Shown here: positions 29,032 through 41,470 of the stretch, piece by piece
Numbering within the stretch: the first letter of the stretch is position 1
How the letters are laid out: each line of letters starts with the position of its first letter
The notes under the pieces: generated by a model
Database searches by the model: none
Seen by the model: the letters and a program-made list of their open reading frames with translations, nothing else
Told to the model about the DNA's origin: nothing
Source of the DNA: Macrobrachium rosenbergii
Taxonomy: Eukaryota > Arthropoda > Malacostraca > Decapoda > Palaemonidae
Direction: 5' to 3'
DNA length: 64,000 bases
Assembly: GCF_040412425.1 (NCBI RefSeq)
Contig: NC_089792.1
Location: 23,838,858-23,902,857, forward strand
Translations under genes and position numbers: made by a program

Positions 29032-29964
29032 CATAGGCTCACGTTTTCATACTGTAACACATACACACAATAAATACATTTACTCATGCTTCCACACTAA
29101 AAAGGTATATTAAAATTTAGAATAAGTTAAGTAATATTTAAAAAATTTAAAATTTAAATTCGACAAATGCTATGTTTTCGTGCTTTTATTATTTACTTAT
29201 TTTTATATTTTATCTATCAAACCACAGTTCCTCATGAACAACAAAATCGGAACGACTGAAAATGTAAAAGATTCTGACAAAATTTCATTTATTGATTTAT
29301 TCCCAAAAGCTGACAGTCGCTGTTAATGAGCACATTAGGTAATATCGATTATTACTAAAATCAGCTTGATAAAAGAATCAAATAGGACTGACTTGCTCCT
29401 GGTTTATGGAATAACAAATATAGCCACAGCCAGGCTGATCAAATGCCACAAACGTTTGGTCAGTATATCATTTTGAGAGAATTTAAATGTGTCTTTGCCA
29501 AGTTGATTAATAAGGAAAAGTATTAAACTCCTCGCAAAATATAGAGTGGACATCTGACCTTCACTTTTGGGTACTTGAATGCATTCTGGAATGGGCTATC
29601 CGAAAATGTTACTTAAAACATCTTGAAACGTTCTCGTCTTTATCCCGAAAACCGAAAGTCTGAAACAGTGCGATCATTAATTTTCGTTCCGGAATTTCAT
29701 CAGGAGACACTGACGTTATCTATTTCAACTTTAATTTCAGTGACGGGTGCGGTGTAAATGTTGATCAGAGTAATTACCTTGTCATATCACAACAATCCTC
29801 GCCTAAACTATTTTTGTGCAATGTAATTTTTCCTTAAAAATTATTCAAATTCACAAGTATTTGGTTATAAATCTCACTTTACTTTGTACAAGGAGAATTT
29901 ATCCATAACCACTGTGCGCATTTATAATCTTAAGTTTCTTAAGTTCTCAAAGATAGGAATACAG
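29032..29964. other. Unassigned AT-rich sequence
   Basis: No gene, array or recognised repeat. Confidence 0.6.
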
Positions 29965-30227
29965 AATTTAGGCCAAAGGCCAAGCGCTGAGACCTACGAG
30001 GTCATTCAGAGCTGAAAGGGAAACTGACAGTATGAAGGTCTGAAAGGTGTAACAGGAGGAAAACCCAGCAGTTGCACTATGAAACAGTTGTTAGAGAGGG
30101 TGGAAAGTCATACTGAAGAAAGACAATGTGAACAGAGGTACAGGAAAAGGAATGAAAGAGGCTGCGAAGAACCTAAGGTAATGCCTGCAGCGCACCACGT
30201 GCGGTGCACTGACGGCACAATTTCTCA
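29965..30227 (+). repeat. Dispersed repeat R1, copy 2
   Basis: It contains taggccaaaggccaagcgct at about 29970, acgaggtcattcagagctga, agttgcactatgaaacagtt, gttagagagggtggaaagtc and gcaccacgtgcggtgcactg. These match the minus strand of 20878-21200 in the same order. No intact frame or poly(A) tail is seen. Confidence 0.8.
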
Positions 30228-31482
30228 AAAATGAGAAATGCCAGTGAACGTCAAAATCACTCGTATATTATCTTCGCTGTGTTTCCTAAATCTTATATTC
30301 AATTTCTGTTTCAAGGAGATCCCTCATCACCCAAAGAAATACAGGATCGACATGGTCCTGTTGAAACAGCTCCTTTTATCGCTAATTTCTCTTTTCCTCT
30401 TCTTCCGAATTAAAAGGTCAGATAAATGCAAACAAAAATCTGGTTTGCCGACATGGGATTATTTTTTTTTATTCATTTTACCAAAGACCACTTTCGTTGT
30501 ATAGTTAAAATAGAGTTTACACTTCCAGGCTTACTGTGTTTTTGGTAAACGTGAAAGATACTTTGAGTTGGAAAATTCCGTCGAATATATTATCTTGCAA
30601 AGCTTATCTTAACTAATTTATTTCTCTTACATATATTATTTGCACTCATACAGTAAAATACAAGCAGTTATGTAAAAGAGGTGGTGCTTGTGACAGGATT
30701 TTTAACTTTAAAGAATTCATTAATCTGAAAATGTAGTTCACCACCACGGTTAGATTTCATTAATTTTGCAGACTGAAAAATTTGCCACGTTCAGAAAAGC
30801 TTGAATTATAGGTTACCTTACCCCACAACTGCTCCATCAGTGCATACATGCCAGAGGTTGTTTCATCATCAACCCAAGAAGCAAGGACTGAAAAGCCACT
30901 TTGCATACTAATGTAACATCCAGGGTGAACACTCGTTACACTCTGAAAAACAAATGTGCAAAACCATACCCAGAGTATTCAAGATTGCATCGACCTTTAG
31001 GAAGGTCATGGATGAATTATAATTATATTATGCTAAAATATAACGAGAGACAGCAGAATGAAAGTGGTCGGTTTAAACAAAATGAAATAATATACCGTAC
31101 AAAACGGAATACTGTGCAAAAAAAAAAAAATCTCACAAGAAGAAATCTAAGACAAAATATTCCAGTCATAAACGTCTATCATATTTCTGAGTCTTTCCCA
31201 AAGAAAGAAATACCGAAATTAATATAAAAAAATAGAAACAAGAAATCACGCTGCCGGAAAGACGAGACAACCTGCACGATATTTAAAGGCGGAGAACAGA
31301 GAGAGAAAAAAAAAGAGGAAAATAAAAATATCCTCCCATGCAGCTCAAGCATCAAGGGAGGTATCATGATAGCTCCTATTCACTCATCTAACACCGGATA
31401 AAAGAAAGTCCTTTCATTAAAGAGGAAAAATTCGCCTTGCTAAAAACCGGACTTACACTGCACGGATTAACACAGACACATC

Positions 31483-31485
<3 letters not shown>
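30228..31485. other. Unassigned sequence
   Basis: No gene recognised. Overlapping 60- and 88-codon frames at 30231-30504 and a 108-codon Lys/Asn/Arg-rich frame at 30901-31227 have no domain I can name. The latter is the longest frame in a stretch free of simple repeats and could be chance. Confidence 0.5.

Positions 31486-31544
<59 letters not shown>
31486..31544. repeat. (GA)n microsatellite
   Basis: Perfect GA array of about 29 units. Confidence 0.97.
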
Positions 31545-31547
<3 letters not shown>

Positions 31548-34500
31548 ATTTATATTCTACTGATGAGTGAAAGGAAGCACTGAAATATACAGTGCTCGGT
31601 AGACAACACATCTCCGAGTAGGTAATACAAAGTCAGATGTGAAAAAACCGGAGTTGACATGGTGTCTATGGCAACAAACAATCACTCATGGGTCAATCTC
31701 TCAAAAAATTTAATAATCTCCTAAAGGTTATAATATCATACTGGCTTAGTTTCGCTGTTTTTTATCACTCTATCTCGAGATATTCCTCAACGTACAAATA
31801 TACACACGGGTGAAAACATAACCTCTTTCTCACTCTTGCTTCTGAAGGACTCTCTGTCTCTGTCTCTCTCTCTCTCTCTTTCTGAGCAACACAAAAATAT
31901 GCAAACATGTTTTAACAGTCCTTCCTTAATCATCTTGTCTTTGAGAAGAGTACTGAAAGTTACAATAAATAAGTTTGCTTTTTTAACGATATCGCGAGAA
32001 AGGGCAATCACAAGAATTATCAATATGATACACAGGCAATCCTGACACACCGCACTGTTCCACACGCAACCAATAATCTACAACCAATATCCATCCAGGC
32101 TTAAACTGATCCAGGCATAATATGCAACAGATCGTAATAGTTTGCAAAAGATCCCATCATAAGTCACAGCAAATGCCCATGCAATATGATCTACAATCAA
32201 TTGCTGGTCAACATGAGGGCAGAGTCTCCCAGTTGAACTAACGGAACTAATTAGGGGCTGCCAAAAACAGAACTGAGAGATTTGCAGAGAAAACTTATAA
32301 TAATTATTTGTAAACAAAACGACATGGTCCTCCATATTGAGATCTAGTATATTCGCTGTTCCTTTCATTAGCTAATGATAGGGGTCTAAAAAGTGTTGTT
32401 CTGAGCTAATGCTCACCAAATTTAGTTTCCATTTACGGAATATGAGAAAAAAATCGAGAAAGTCAGGGTGGAAAAGACCAACGAGGTATTTTACCCTTTT
32501 CTTAGACATATCACATTTTATCATAATTGTCTTCAATTTAGTCTTTTCTGTATTTGCAGTTATAACTGCCCATGTTCATTCTTCCAGTGGCCAATAAGAC
32601 TGTTGGTAATCTTATCTCCATGTCCTTAAAAGATCATTTTACACATTTGCTACACTTCGTATGCATGCAGAAAACAATTAAGATATGTTTGATGCACTTT
32701 TATGTGTAACTACTTTATTTTAGAAGCACTTAACAATGGATTTGTCAGTATTTGTTTTAACCCATTTCTTTTTTTTTTTTTTTACTTTGGCTTGCTATCA
32801 TTACGCACTTATGAACAACAAGCATCAAAACTTCAGTTTTAGAGCCTACTGTATGTATTTATTTCATTCACAACTTTTTAAACTATCAGCGGCAGAGTAG
32901 TTTTTGAAGGTGTGTAAGCTTCGCCTGGAGTAATCTTATCTGGTATGCCGTAGGTTAGTGTTCCGGGGTCTTTGCTGTTCTAGTTTTCACTACTGACTCA
33001 GCTGTTGGGCTAGGAAATAAGGCAATGTAGTATGCAAACGATGCAATTATTTGAATATCTCACAAAGAAAAATGAAAGATGTTACCCTCATAGGATCTGA
33101 AACAGATCTCAGTTTAAATTTCTATAAAACAAAGACTAATTAAAAACCTGGTTTCATACTATGCTCCCATTCCATGATTCGCTTTATATTCATAACCTTG
33201 TACTTTGTTTTTTAATATTTCATACTACTGAGATACACTTTCAACACTAAGTCTTCTATTTCATAGGCTACGGATATGGATGAAAGCAAAACTTTCCGTT
33301 AGAAGAGTTGCATTACCGGCAATAATTAAAATTTTAGCACAAAAGTGACACATTACAAGTTTTCTTTCCATCATTTTGTATATTGTAACTCATAACAAAG
33401 TCATTAGCCTATTTAAAAATAAATGACAAGAATAAGTTATTTTACCGCCATTGCATGCGAATTATTTCGAAACGGCAGTGTCCTAGATAGAGTCTACAAA
33501 ATAAATCATTGATAGTGCAGGAGACATGTTTTGCAAAATAAATATAGAAGAGAACAGCTGCCGATATTTTTCACTGGATAAAATGTTAGGGGTCACACTG
33601 GACGGTTTTCATCATTTCGCGAACTGAAACATATCACACGGAGGGGCAAGACTACATTTTTCTATGAATAGTTTCCCCGTGAGCGGGACTTTAGGGTGCA
33701 ATAAGTAGCAGAAACAAAATAGTCTGCACTTGAGGAAAAGCCTTTAACACTCTTCAGGCGGTGTCAGAGGGGCGATTTGTCTCTACATTCTGGCCAAACC
33801 GTTTGCTACCGTAAAATAAGCAGTTTTCCTCATACAAAGGATAGATGCATATCTATTTTTCGTTGTGATACCAAAATATACTCACCGAAATACGTTTACC
33901 AGTCCGAACCTTAGACCGAATAACATTTTCAAGTGTTCGTCACTCTAACAGCCTAATTATCGTTTTTCAAGTCAACGAAGGAAAATAATGGTCATGGGAT
34001 GTTACAAAATATGACTATAATAGCATGGGCTTACTCTTGTCGAGTTAATTAAAGTTATATGGCTGTTCCCTGGGGGATGTTGCTGGGTAGCGTCTATAGC
34101 ATATATCTAGAGCGTAGGAAAGGGTGCCCGTCTTGAGCAGCAATGCAGTGAAGGTAAGAGATTTCAGTGTTGTTACCAACATCAGCTATCTGTATGGACA
34201 CTGGAAGTAAAATGAAAAGTAATTTCAAGAAACGTTCACACAGGGCAGCGCTAGTCTCTCTGTTAATAAGTTACAAGCTCAGATTGTTAAGGACAGACTT
34301 CTAGATTCGTTTTTCTGTATTTTGTTTTCACTTAGATATACTTGTCAGGAAGAGAAATCACATACACATGGACAAAACGCTCGATAATGTATGATTAAAG
34401 TCGCCACACATAAAAATCAATCTGTAAAAGCATCACCTTTCATACTACGAGATAATATGAATCTAATGATCAAAGAGCTGAATATTATATGCATTTTTCG

Positions 34501-35274
34501 ATCACTGAAGACAAAAAAATCCCAACAAGAAAGTGAAAATACGAGTCTGTGGTTCGTCTGAGAAACCCTAAATCATGGTGCCCAATTTCGGAACTAATTA
34601 AAAGAGGAGAAGACATGCTGCTTTTCGCCAGCACTTAACACCAAGGAATCGAAATACCGGAAATTAGAAGAATGACCTATGTGCATGATTTTTCCAAACA
34701 CCGTCTTCATGTGAGACTACACTGACATTGCAATTTTCAATACACAATACTGAATAATTATCATTACGACGACTGCAAAAGTCAGTCATATATTTTCATT
34801 TTACCTCTGCAATAACGAAATAATTTAGTGGGATTTTTTTTTTTTGCGATAAAAGTTACATTATTTATAAGAATCAAGTGCATAAAAAGTTTCCAGTAGC
34901 TCCAGAAAACTGATGTTAATAAAATGCTGACAAGAAAGAAATGCAAGATGTTTAAATGTGTTGAATATTTCATGAAGTAATTAAGAGAGCATTTACAATA
35001 TAATAACAAATTACATGCGTACTTTTAAATGTGTGCATGCATACATTTACACACACACACCCACAGACAAACAGACAGACACATTGTCCTTGTATCGCCG
35101 ACGTTTTGACAAAGGTGTCCACAAAAGCAAGCAAACATAAAAACGCTTCACGAGGATTTCTCATTTCGTCAAAAGTCTTAGCCCTCACACACAGCTGCAC
35201 AAAAACATTCACAAATGCAAGCATGTTTACAAATATATTCAAACAATGAGAGGGAACAAAAGATGTCCACAGTT

Positions 35275-35279
<5 letters not shown>
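31545..35279. other. Long stretch without recognised features
   Basis: About 3.7 kb of AT-rich sequence, the longest part of the window free of large arrays. A short CT run is at 31850-31880 and a T run at 32768-32783. No gene, LINE motif or inverted repeat was seen. Frames are under 100 codons and without motifs. Confidence 0.55.
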
Positions 35280-35330
<51 letters not shown>

Positions 35331-35331
35331 T
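35280..35331. repeat. (CT)n microsatellite
   Basis: CT array with one TGTC interruption near 35317. Confidence 0.96.
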
Positions 35332-35800
35332 CAGCATTTCAGTATTATAATGGCATACATTTTCATTCAAAGTCTGCTTTTCTTCCGTCTTAGCTCCCAC
35401 CTCACAAACCCCAGTTGCGACCTACAACAGTGGACTAACACTCAGGTACTCGTTTCACTAAACCTGTATACAGAGGAGTACTATATTCTTGGGGGACAAT
35501 CCCAAATTATACCAATGACCCTCGTCTGCTTCGGCATCGAACGCTTGTCATTTGCATTTGAACTAACACTTGCATTGCGAGACCAGAGAATCTTGTGAGT
35601 GATTTCACCCGTTGGCGTGAGGATTACCTCGTCGAGGCTCTCCCGTTGTCATGCTATGCGCTTTAAAGAAGCAATGAACTCCTACGGCTGGTGTTTTTTT
35701 CTCTTTCTCTCTCAGTTGCCTGAAACGCAAAAGTCGACTAACTCCCAAGTGCACAATTCACTGCTTTGATCAACAGAGGTATACTGGATTGCAGGGAACA
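35332..35800. repeat. Dispersed repeat R2, copies 3 and 4
   Basis: Near 35412 are ccagttgcgacctacaacag and tggactaacactcagg. Near 35620 is cctcgtcgaggctctcccgt. Near 35734 are gtcgactaactcccaagtgc and acaattcactgctttgatca. These match the order in 2185-2345 and 3097-3215. CT and GA arrays flank both sides, as for the other copies. Confidence 0.5.
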
Positions 35801-35902
35801 AGACCGTTTGTCCTTCCTCTTTCGGTTGGAGAGTCCAACACAAGTTCCTCAGACTGCTCTGAGCTATCTTGTCTCCGCACCAAGAGGCCATCACCACTGC
35901 AC

Positions 35903-35904
<2 letters not shown>

Positions 35905-35957
<53 letters not shown>
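35905..35957. repeat. (GA)n microsatellite
   Basis: Perfect GA array of about 26 units. Confidence 0.97.
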
Positions 35958-35959
<2 letters not shown>

Positions 35960-36499
35960 TATGTTGTAAACAAACCGATATTAGCGTTCTGCACAAGCTA
36001 TTTATTCACCAAGGCTTACATCCGGTAATCTGCTGGTGAAATTTACATCGGCAATTGTAAAGTCATTATTTTTATTAATGAACCCCTGCCAATTACTTTG
36101 ACTGACGGAAATCTACCAAGCACGAAGGTTTTCATAGATAAAAGTTAATGGTAGGATGTCAATTATGATGTATGAACCTCAGGGTAAAAATAACTGTAAT
36201 TACCTTCTGATGACTTCTGAGAGTTACGTTGAAAATGGGTATAAATTTGCCTTCTCTCTCCCCCAAGAAAACAAAAACCTAGTTGTAGGTCTTTCTTTTG
36301 CATAAGATAGTATTAAAAATGGAAGGCTGAAAATTCAAACATTTCGTTCTTCATTTCAGAGGACCCTCTCCTTTTATTTCGCATACGGAATATCTGACAT
36401 GGTCTTTTCATTTTCAAATGATCCACTTTTCATTTAAGGGACACTTTTCTTATATTTTCGTACTCACTAACTGTGTTAGTTTAATAGTATTGTCACTTC
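35958..36499. other. Unassigned sequence
   Basis: No gene or repeat recognised. Confidence 0.6.
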
Positions 36500-36830
36500 A
36501 TACACAGTATTGTTCTATAAAACGTCCCTAAATGTAATCAGCACTCGTGTTTCCCCCAAAACATTTACATACAGCATTGTTTTTAAAACCTTACGTGAAT
36601 GTCATCGATATAAGCGTGTCGCCTAAAAAACATATATGTAGCATTTTAGCAAATAAAAACCAAAATGTAATCGATATACCGTTAGCCCCCTTTAAATATC
36701 GATAAACAGTTTGCCGTAAAGTCCATAGGTTACTGTAAAAGACATGCAGATATACCTCTTTTTTTTCCACAAAATATCTGCGTGTAATATGACAACAAAA
36801 TCGCAACCTAAATGTAATCAATATACTGTA
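36500..36830. repeat. Degenerate tandem repeat, unit about 65-75 bp
   Basis: A recurring block, taaatgtaatcgatata with variants, appears near 36530, 36594, 36662 and 36810, usually after an A/C-rich lead. Spacings of about 64, 68 and 148 bp suggest a decayed tandem array with one unrecognisable unit. Confidence 0.45.
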
Positions 36831-37047
36831 CCTGGATGATGAACCATTACGAGTCCCCGTGCGGTGGTGGACGACCTATAACCGACCCTTTCAGCCATCT
36901 TCATGCTTCCATGTTTCTCTTTACGTGGCGGATAGTTGTGTGAAGCGTCCCATAAAAGAGCCATAGGCTCTTCTCAAAATTGGAAGTTCCTTTGAGCACA
37001 GATATTTCTGAATGCCATATACACACTCCCTTTATTCGTAAAGTAGT

Positions 37048-37049
<2 letters not shown>

Positions 37050-37120
<71 letters not shown>
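37050..37120. repeat. (CT)n microsatellite
   Basis: Perfect array of about 35 CT units. Confidence 0.97.
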
Positions 37121-37123
<3 letters not shown>

Positions 37124-37271
37124 TAAATATTTAGGAAGCACAAAGGTTTATCAAGTCGTAATTCCTTCAAACAAAAACGCTACCGATCTCCTCACTTATA
37201 TTCCCGTTAAATGCCATTTTCCTCAGACTGTTCCTCACACCCACTTTCTCCTTTCCTATAATCTTCCAGAA

Positions 37272-37304
37272 GATGATGATGATGATGTGATGATGATGAT
37301 GATG
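37272..37304. repeat. (GAT)n short array
   Basis: About ten GAT units with one single-base slip in the middle. Confidence 0.93.
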
Positions 37305-37463
37305 AAGAGAAATACCAGAAAAAGCGTTGGAGTGGAGGAAGAGGCTTTCCATATATCGATAATGATTTCATGCCCTGAATTCCTTCAGTTCCGAGAATTT
37401 TTCATTTCAATTATATTTATAATACGATCCACCCACCCAACGCCGGCCGGCTCCCCTAAACCC

Positions 37464-37466
<3 letters not shown>

Positions 37467-37541
<75 letters not shown>
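37467..37541. repeat. (CT)n microsatellite
   Basis: Perfect array of about 37 CT units, after a small GC-rich palindrome (gccggccggc). Confidence 0.97.
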
Positions 37542-37544
<3 letters not shown>

Positions 37545-38036
37545 ATAAGTTTGTTCTCGAAGCACTCTAGTAAAGATCAAATAGGCTTTTCATTCATTTT
37601 TATTCAACCTATAAAGAAACTTGTATTATTATACTGTTTGAAAAGCAAGTAATTTCACACTGAAATTAAGAAAACCGTAAAGTTGTTCATTTCCGACAGC
37701 CTGATCATAGGATTGGATTTATGTAATCTGACATACAACAACTATAGTCATGGATGCTATTATTGTAGAAAACTACTAACAAATGCTAACGCGGATCTTC
37801 TTTGATTCCATTACAAATTTGAAAATTTGAAGAAAAGAGAAATTCAGAATATATTAATTACATCGCGTCAGTTCATAAGAAAAGATCCTCCGGCACTAAT
37901 TATTAACGAGAGAGCATTCCCCCGAGCAAGAGGGAGAAACCAAAAAGCAATAAAAGCAAATGAATCTCCTTCGAAAGCAATACCTTAAATGCTTTGACCT
38001 GAATGAATTGCATTCCTTCTTTCAACTTCCAATTCC

Positions 38037-38040
<4 letters not shown>
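37542..38040. other. Unassigned sequence
   Basis: No gene or repeat recognised. Confidence 0.6.

Positions 38041-38104
<64 letters not shown>
38041..38104. repeat. (GA)n microsatellite
   Basis: Perfect array of 32 GA units. Confidence 0.97.
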
Positions 38105-38107
<3 letters not shown>

Positions 38108-39379
38108 GAAAAGGACTGAAGTTATGAAAAGGGAAAGATTATTGGGAGGTAACTAATGTTAAATGGGAAGTATTATTTTCACACCTAAGTTAAAAGATGG
38201 CATCGGCAATATTAATTAGGAAGCCAGAAAGGAAACGAGATAATTAAGAACAGCTGAGAGGCCATGGATGGGTAAGAGCTGTTCCTTATTTTCTATGATT
38301 AGGAAGGCGTCAAGCAACACCGAAAGAAAAAAAAAATAATAAAGGCCGAATACATGCGCGATGCAGTTCCGCTAGACGAAGCCAAACGTCATCAATCAGT
38401 TAAACACATAAGAAACAAGTTGAGTATTGAAGAACAGGAGTTTTCTAGATTTGCCAGCCGAAATGATATGGAGCACACGCTATGGACGATCTTAGAAGAA
38501 CGTGGGAGATGTGAGACTTGAGAGAAGTTATTCATATGCAGGACAAGAACAGCATGGTTAAACTTGTTAAAACTTTATAGAAGTTTTAAGGCTGAAATGA
38601 TAAAAAAATATATTAAGTATTTCAGCGAGTTTTTGAGAGTTTGGTCACATTGATTTTTTTTATTCTGAAAAATAAATTTTCTCTCACAGTGAACTGTTTG
38701 TTCCCCTTCGTCGGTTTCATAACAGCGATGAAGAACTTTTTATGCTAGTCCATGCACCGGGGCATTTTACATAAATGTCTGAAATTCTTCAGCGATACTT
38801 TAAATATACAAGGGAATTCGACTGTAGCTTAAAGTGTTTATCATTATCATCAGTGTCATCTGTTTTGGATCAGGTAAGATCCTGGGACCTAAAGAAAACT
38901 TGTGTAGTCAAAGTTTGCCTGCGCGTTTCATTAGCTTAAGTGGTTCAGTTTTTACTGATATTCCGCTATTCTTTTGCTCGAGAGAGTTTGTTTTCAACTT
39001 CTTCGAGCATTTTTTCTTCAAAAGTCGTTTCTTTCCAAAGTGATAAGTTCATATTTTCATTGCTTAAATAGTTCGTTTGTCTTGACAGGTCATTCTAGAT
39101 GATGACTTTGCAAATAGAATATTTGGTATAAATATATATTAAAACGCGTCTTTTTTGTATATCATCATCAATGATGAATATTTTTAATTACCCTAGACTT
39201 GCAAGATGAAACGTAGGATATATCATTCTCACTAAAATGTGAAAGTAACTAGCAAACAGATTTAAAGATTATCCATACATCGGTATTAGACAGATGTGGA
39301 AAATCATGAAAACTGCATTGTCTAGATGAGCCATAATCGAGGGTTGAATACAAAGTAAAAAGAAATGTTTAGTAGAAAA
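38105..39379. other. Unassigned sequence
   Basis: No gene recognised. The last part may hold more of the 5' end of the LINE relic that I can follow from about 39380. Confidence 0.5.
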
Positions 39380-41100
39380 CAAAAAGAAATAATCTGAAAT
39401 TCATTCGCAAGATATAAGGGAAAATCGGTTACAGGAATATAAGTGTATGGATGAGGTCAGTAATAAAATAAATAGTTTTCTAGGAGGCAAAGGGGAAGGT
39501 TAATGAGCAAATGGATCTCAGTAAGAGATCCAAATGGAAAGAGGAGTCTGAGGTCAACAAGCCCTGGTCGATGCAGGAGTATTGTGAGGATTTGTTGAAT
39601 ATGACAGATAGATTAGCTGAATGATGTAGGAGTGGAAAGGCTTAGTGAAAGTCTGATCTGTTCATGGAAGTGACTGGCGAGGATGTAAGGAAGGCAATTA
39701 AGAGACTGAATTGAAGAGATTACAATGTGAAATCCGTTACGGTAGTGAAACAGTGAATGAGAGTTGAACAAAGATGTGTAAGATATGTCTGGACGAGGGA
39801 AAGACTTTGGTTGAATGGGTAAAAAAAAAAAGAATAAACGTACCCCTTTAAAACTGTAAAGGCGACTGTCAGAGTTATAGGAGCAGAACAGGGACATTGT
39901 ATTGTAGGATTTTAACTGAAGAAGCAAAAGAGATGACAGATCGGCTGAAAATTGAAAAAAAAAATTGTTGGTGGTGAAATGATGAAATTTTTTTTTCATA
40001 CAAAGTTATTTGAGACATTTGGAAGTGAAGGAAAAAGATGCAACATTTGACACACATGTCCCTGGAACAAGCTTGTACAGAATTTGTGAAGGCACTGAGT
40101 ATGGATGGTAGAGAAAAAAAGGGTACTAAAAGCAAGTGAATGTGTTTTATGATGAAAACAGTGTATGTTAGAGTACGTAGAAGGGAGAGTGACTAGTCTG
40201 GTGTAAAAGTGCTTCAGATACAATGGTGTGTCTGCCTCCATTGTTTTTTAATACTAAATGTATTGGGTGATGCAAGATTCAGAGAAAACAAATTAGGCAC
40301 AGGTACAAAGATTTCTTATAAAAAAACTGAGTCTTGAATGGATTGTGGAAATGTATACAGACTAAGGACAGTGAAGAAAAACTATAAAAACTAAAGAAAG
40401 GCTCTGCAAGTGTTTGCAAGATGCCAGGGTAAAGTTACGAGGATAAATGGAAAAAGGTATCTGGACCAATAACTGTCAATGTGGAGGAAAGAATGGAAGC
40501 AGTTATTTACCATAGGTATTTTGGACTATTATACTAGATGATGACTGGAGTAGAAAAGAGGTTAATAACTAAATAAGTTATACACGGAAGGTAGCCAGGT
40601 ATATGGAAAACACTGGGAAAAGACTTAGAAAATCTACAGAAGCCAAGGAGAGAAAACCGGATGGGACTTTTGAGCCAATACTTGTTTAAGGAAGTAAACT
40701 GTAGATAGCCAATGCAAATGAAGAGAAATGTTGAAGCTGAAGAGGAAAAACGTTTTATGCAGCATATATGATGAAAGAAGAACTGAAAGAGTGAGAAGTT
40801 TAATGGTAAATTTAGTAGTGAAAAGAATAAATAAGACTGTTTTGAGATGGTCTGGTTATGTGACAAGAATGGAGGATAATAGGTTGTTTTGAGATGGCCT
40901 GGTTATGTGACAAGAATGGAGGATGATAGGTTTATGAGGAGTGCATAAATCAGAAGCATAAGGAAGGAGACTAAGGGGAAGACTTGTAAAATGCTGGACA
41001 GATCGAGCAAAGCAGGTGCTGCCGTTCATGAATACACAAATACAAAGACAAACTGCTAAGTAAAGGACGACAGCGACTGAAAGGGACGACAGCACTCCAG
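39380..41100 (+). mobile_element. Decayed LINE, reverse transcriptase region
   Basis: A plus-strand non-LTR relic with frameshifts. At about 39579, YCEDLLN matches the WxEYFEDLLN linker ahead of the RT domain. At 39668, EVTGEDVRKAIKRLN matches the helix before RT block 1. At 39789 is LDEGKTLVEWVK, and at about 39857 KGDCQSY, matching the KGKGDxxxCxNYRGI block. At 40839, [15 protein letters not shown] matches the C-terminal WFGHVxRM motif, duplicated in tandem (listed separately). It ends in basic sequence before the TA array at 41137. The expected FADD catalytic box is not readable. Same family type as the other LINE relics here; not functional. Confidence 0.78.
40839..40932. repeat. 47-bp tandem duplication within LINE
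   Basis: 40839-40885 and 40886-40932 are near-identical. They repeat the sequence encoding [15 protein letters not shown]. The period is not a multiple of three, so the duplication arose or persisted after coding function was lost. Confidence 0.9.
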
Positions 41101-41136
41101 TGTTTTCCTTCTTCGTGAATTTTTCTATATGTAAAT

Positions 41137-41310
<174 letters not shown>

Positions 41311-41343
41311 TATAATTACATACATATTTATACAAATATCGTT

Positions 41344-41470
41344 TTGAAGCATTAAGATATTGAGAAAGGATTGCTAGTTCGATCCCCTGACCATTCGATG
41401 TAAAAGTTGTTCATGTGTTGACAGTGAACGATATTTCTTGACGCACATCCCTTCAAGTTCTGAGCAGACC
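41344..41470 (+). repeat. Possible tRNA-like SINE head
   Basis: The sequence agttcgatccc at about 41372 matches the Pol III B box at 10 of 11 positions. No good A box is seen upstream; a TA array and AT-rich DNA precede it. Downstream sequence matches no other repeat in the window. Confidence 0.35.

Noticed and set aside
30901..31227. Lys/Asn/Arg-rich 108-codon frame as a DNA-binding protein
   Set aside because: Residue bias follows the A-rich composition; no zinc finger, homeodomain or other motif is visible.
37287..37310. Met-rich start of a coding region
   Set aside because: It is the translation of a (GAT)n array, and the rest of that frame is a (CT)n array.
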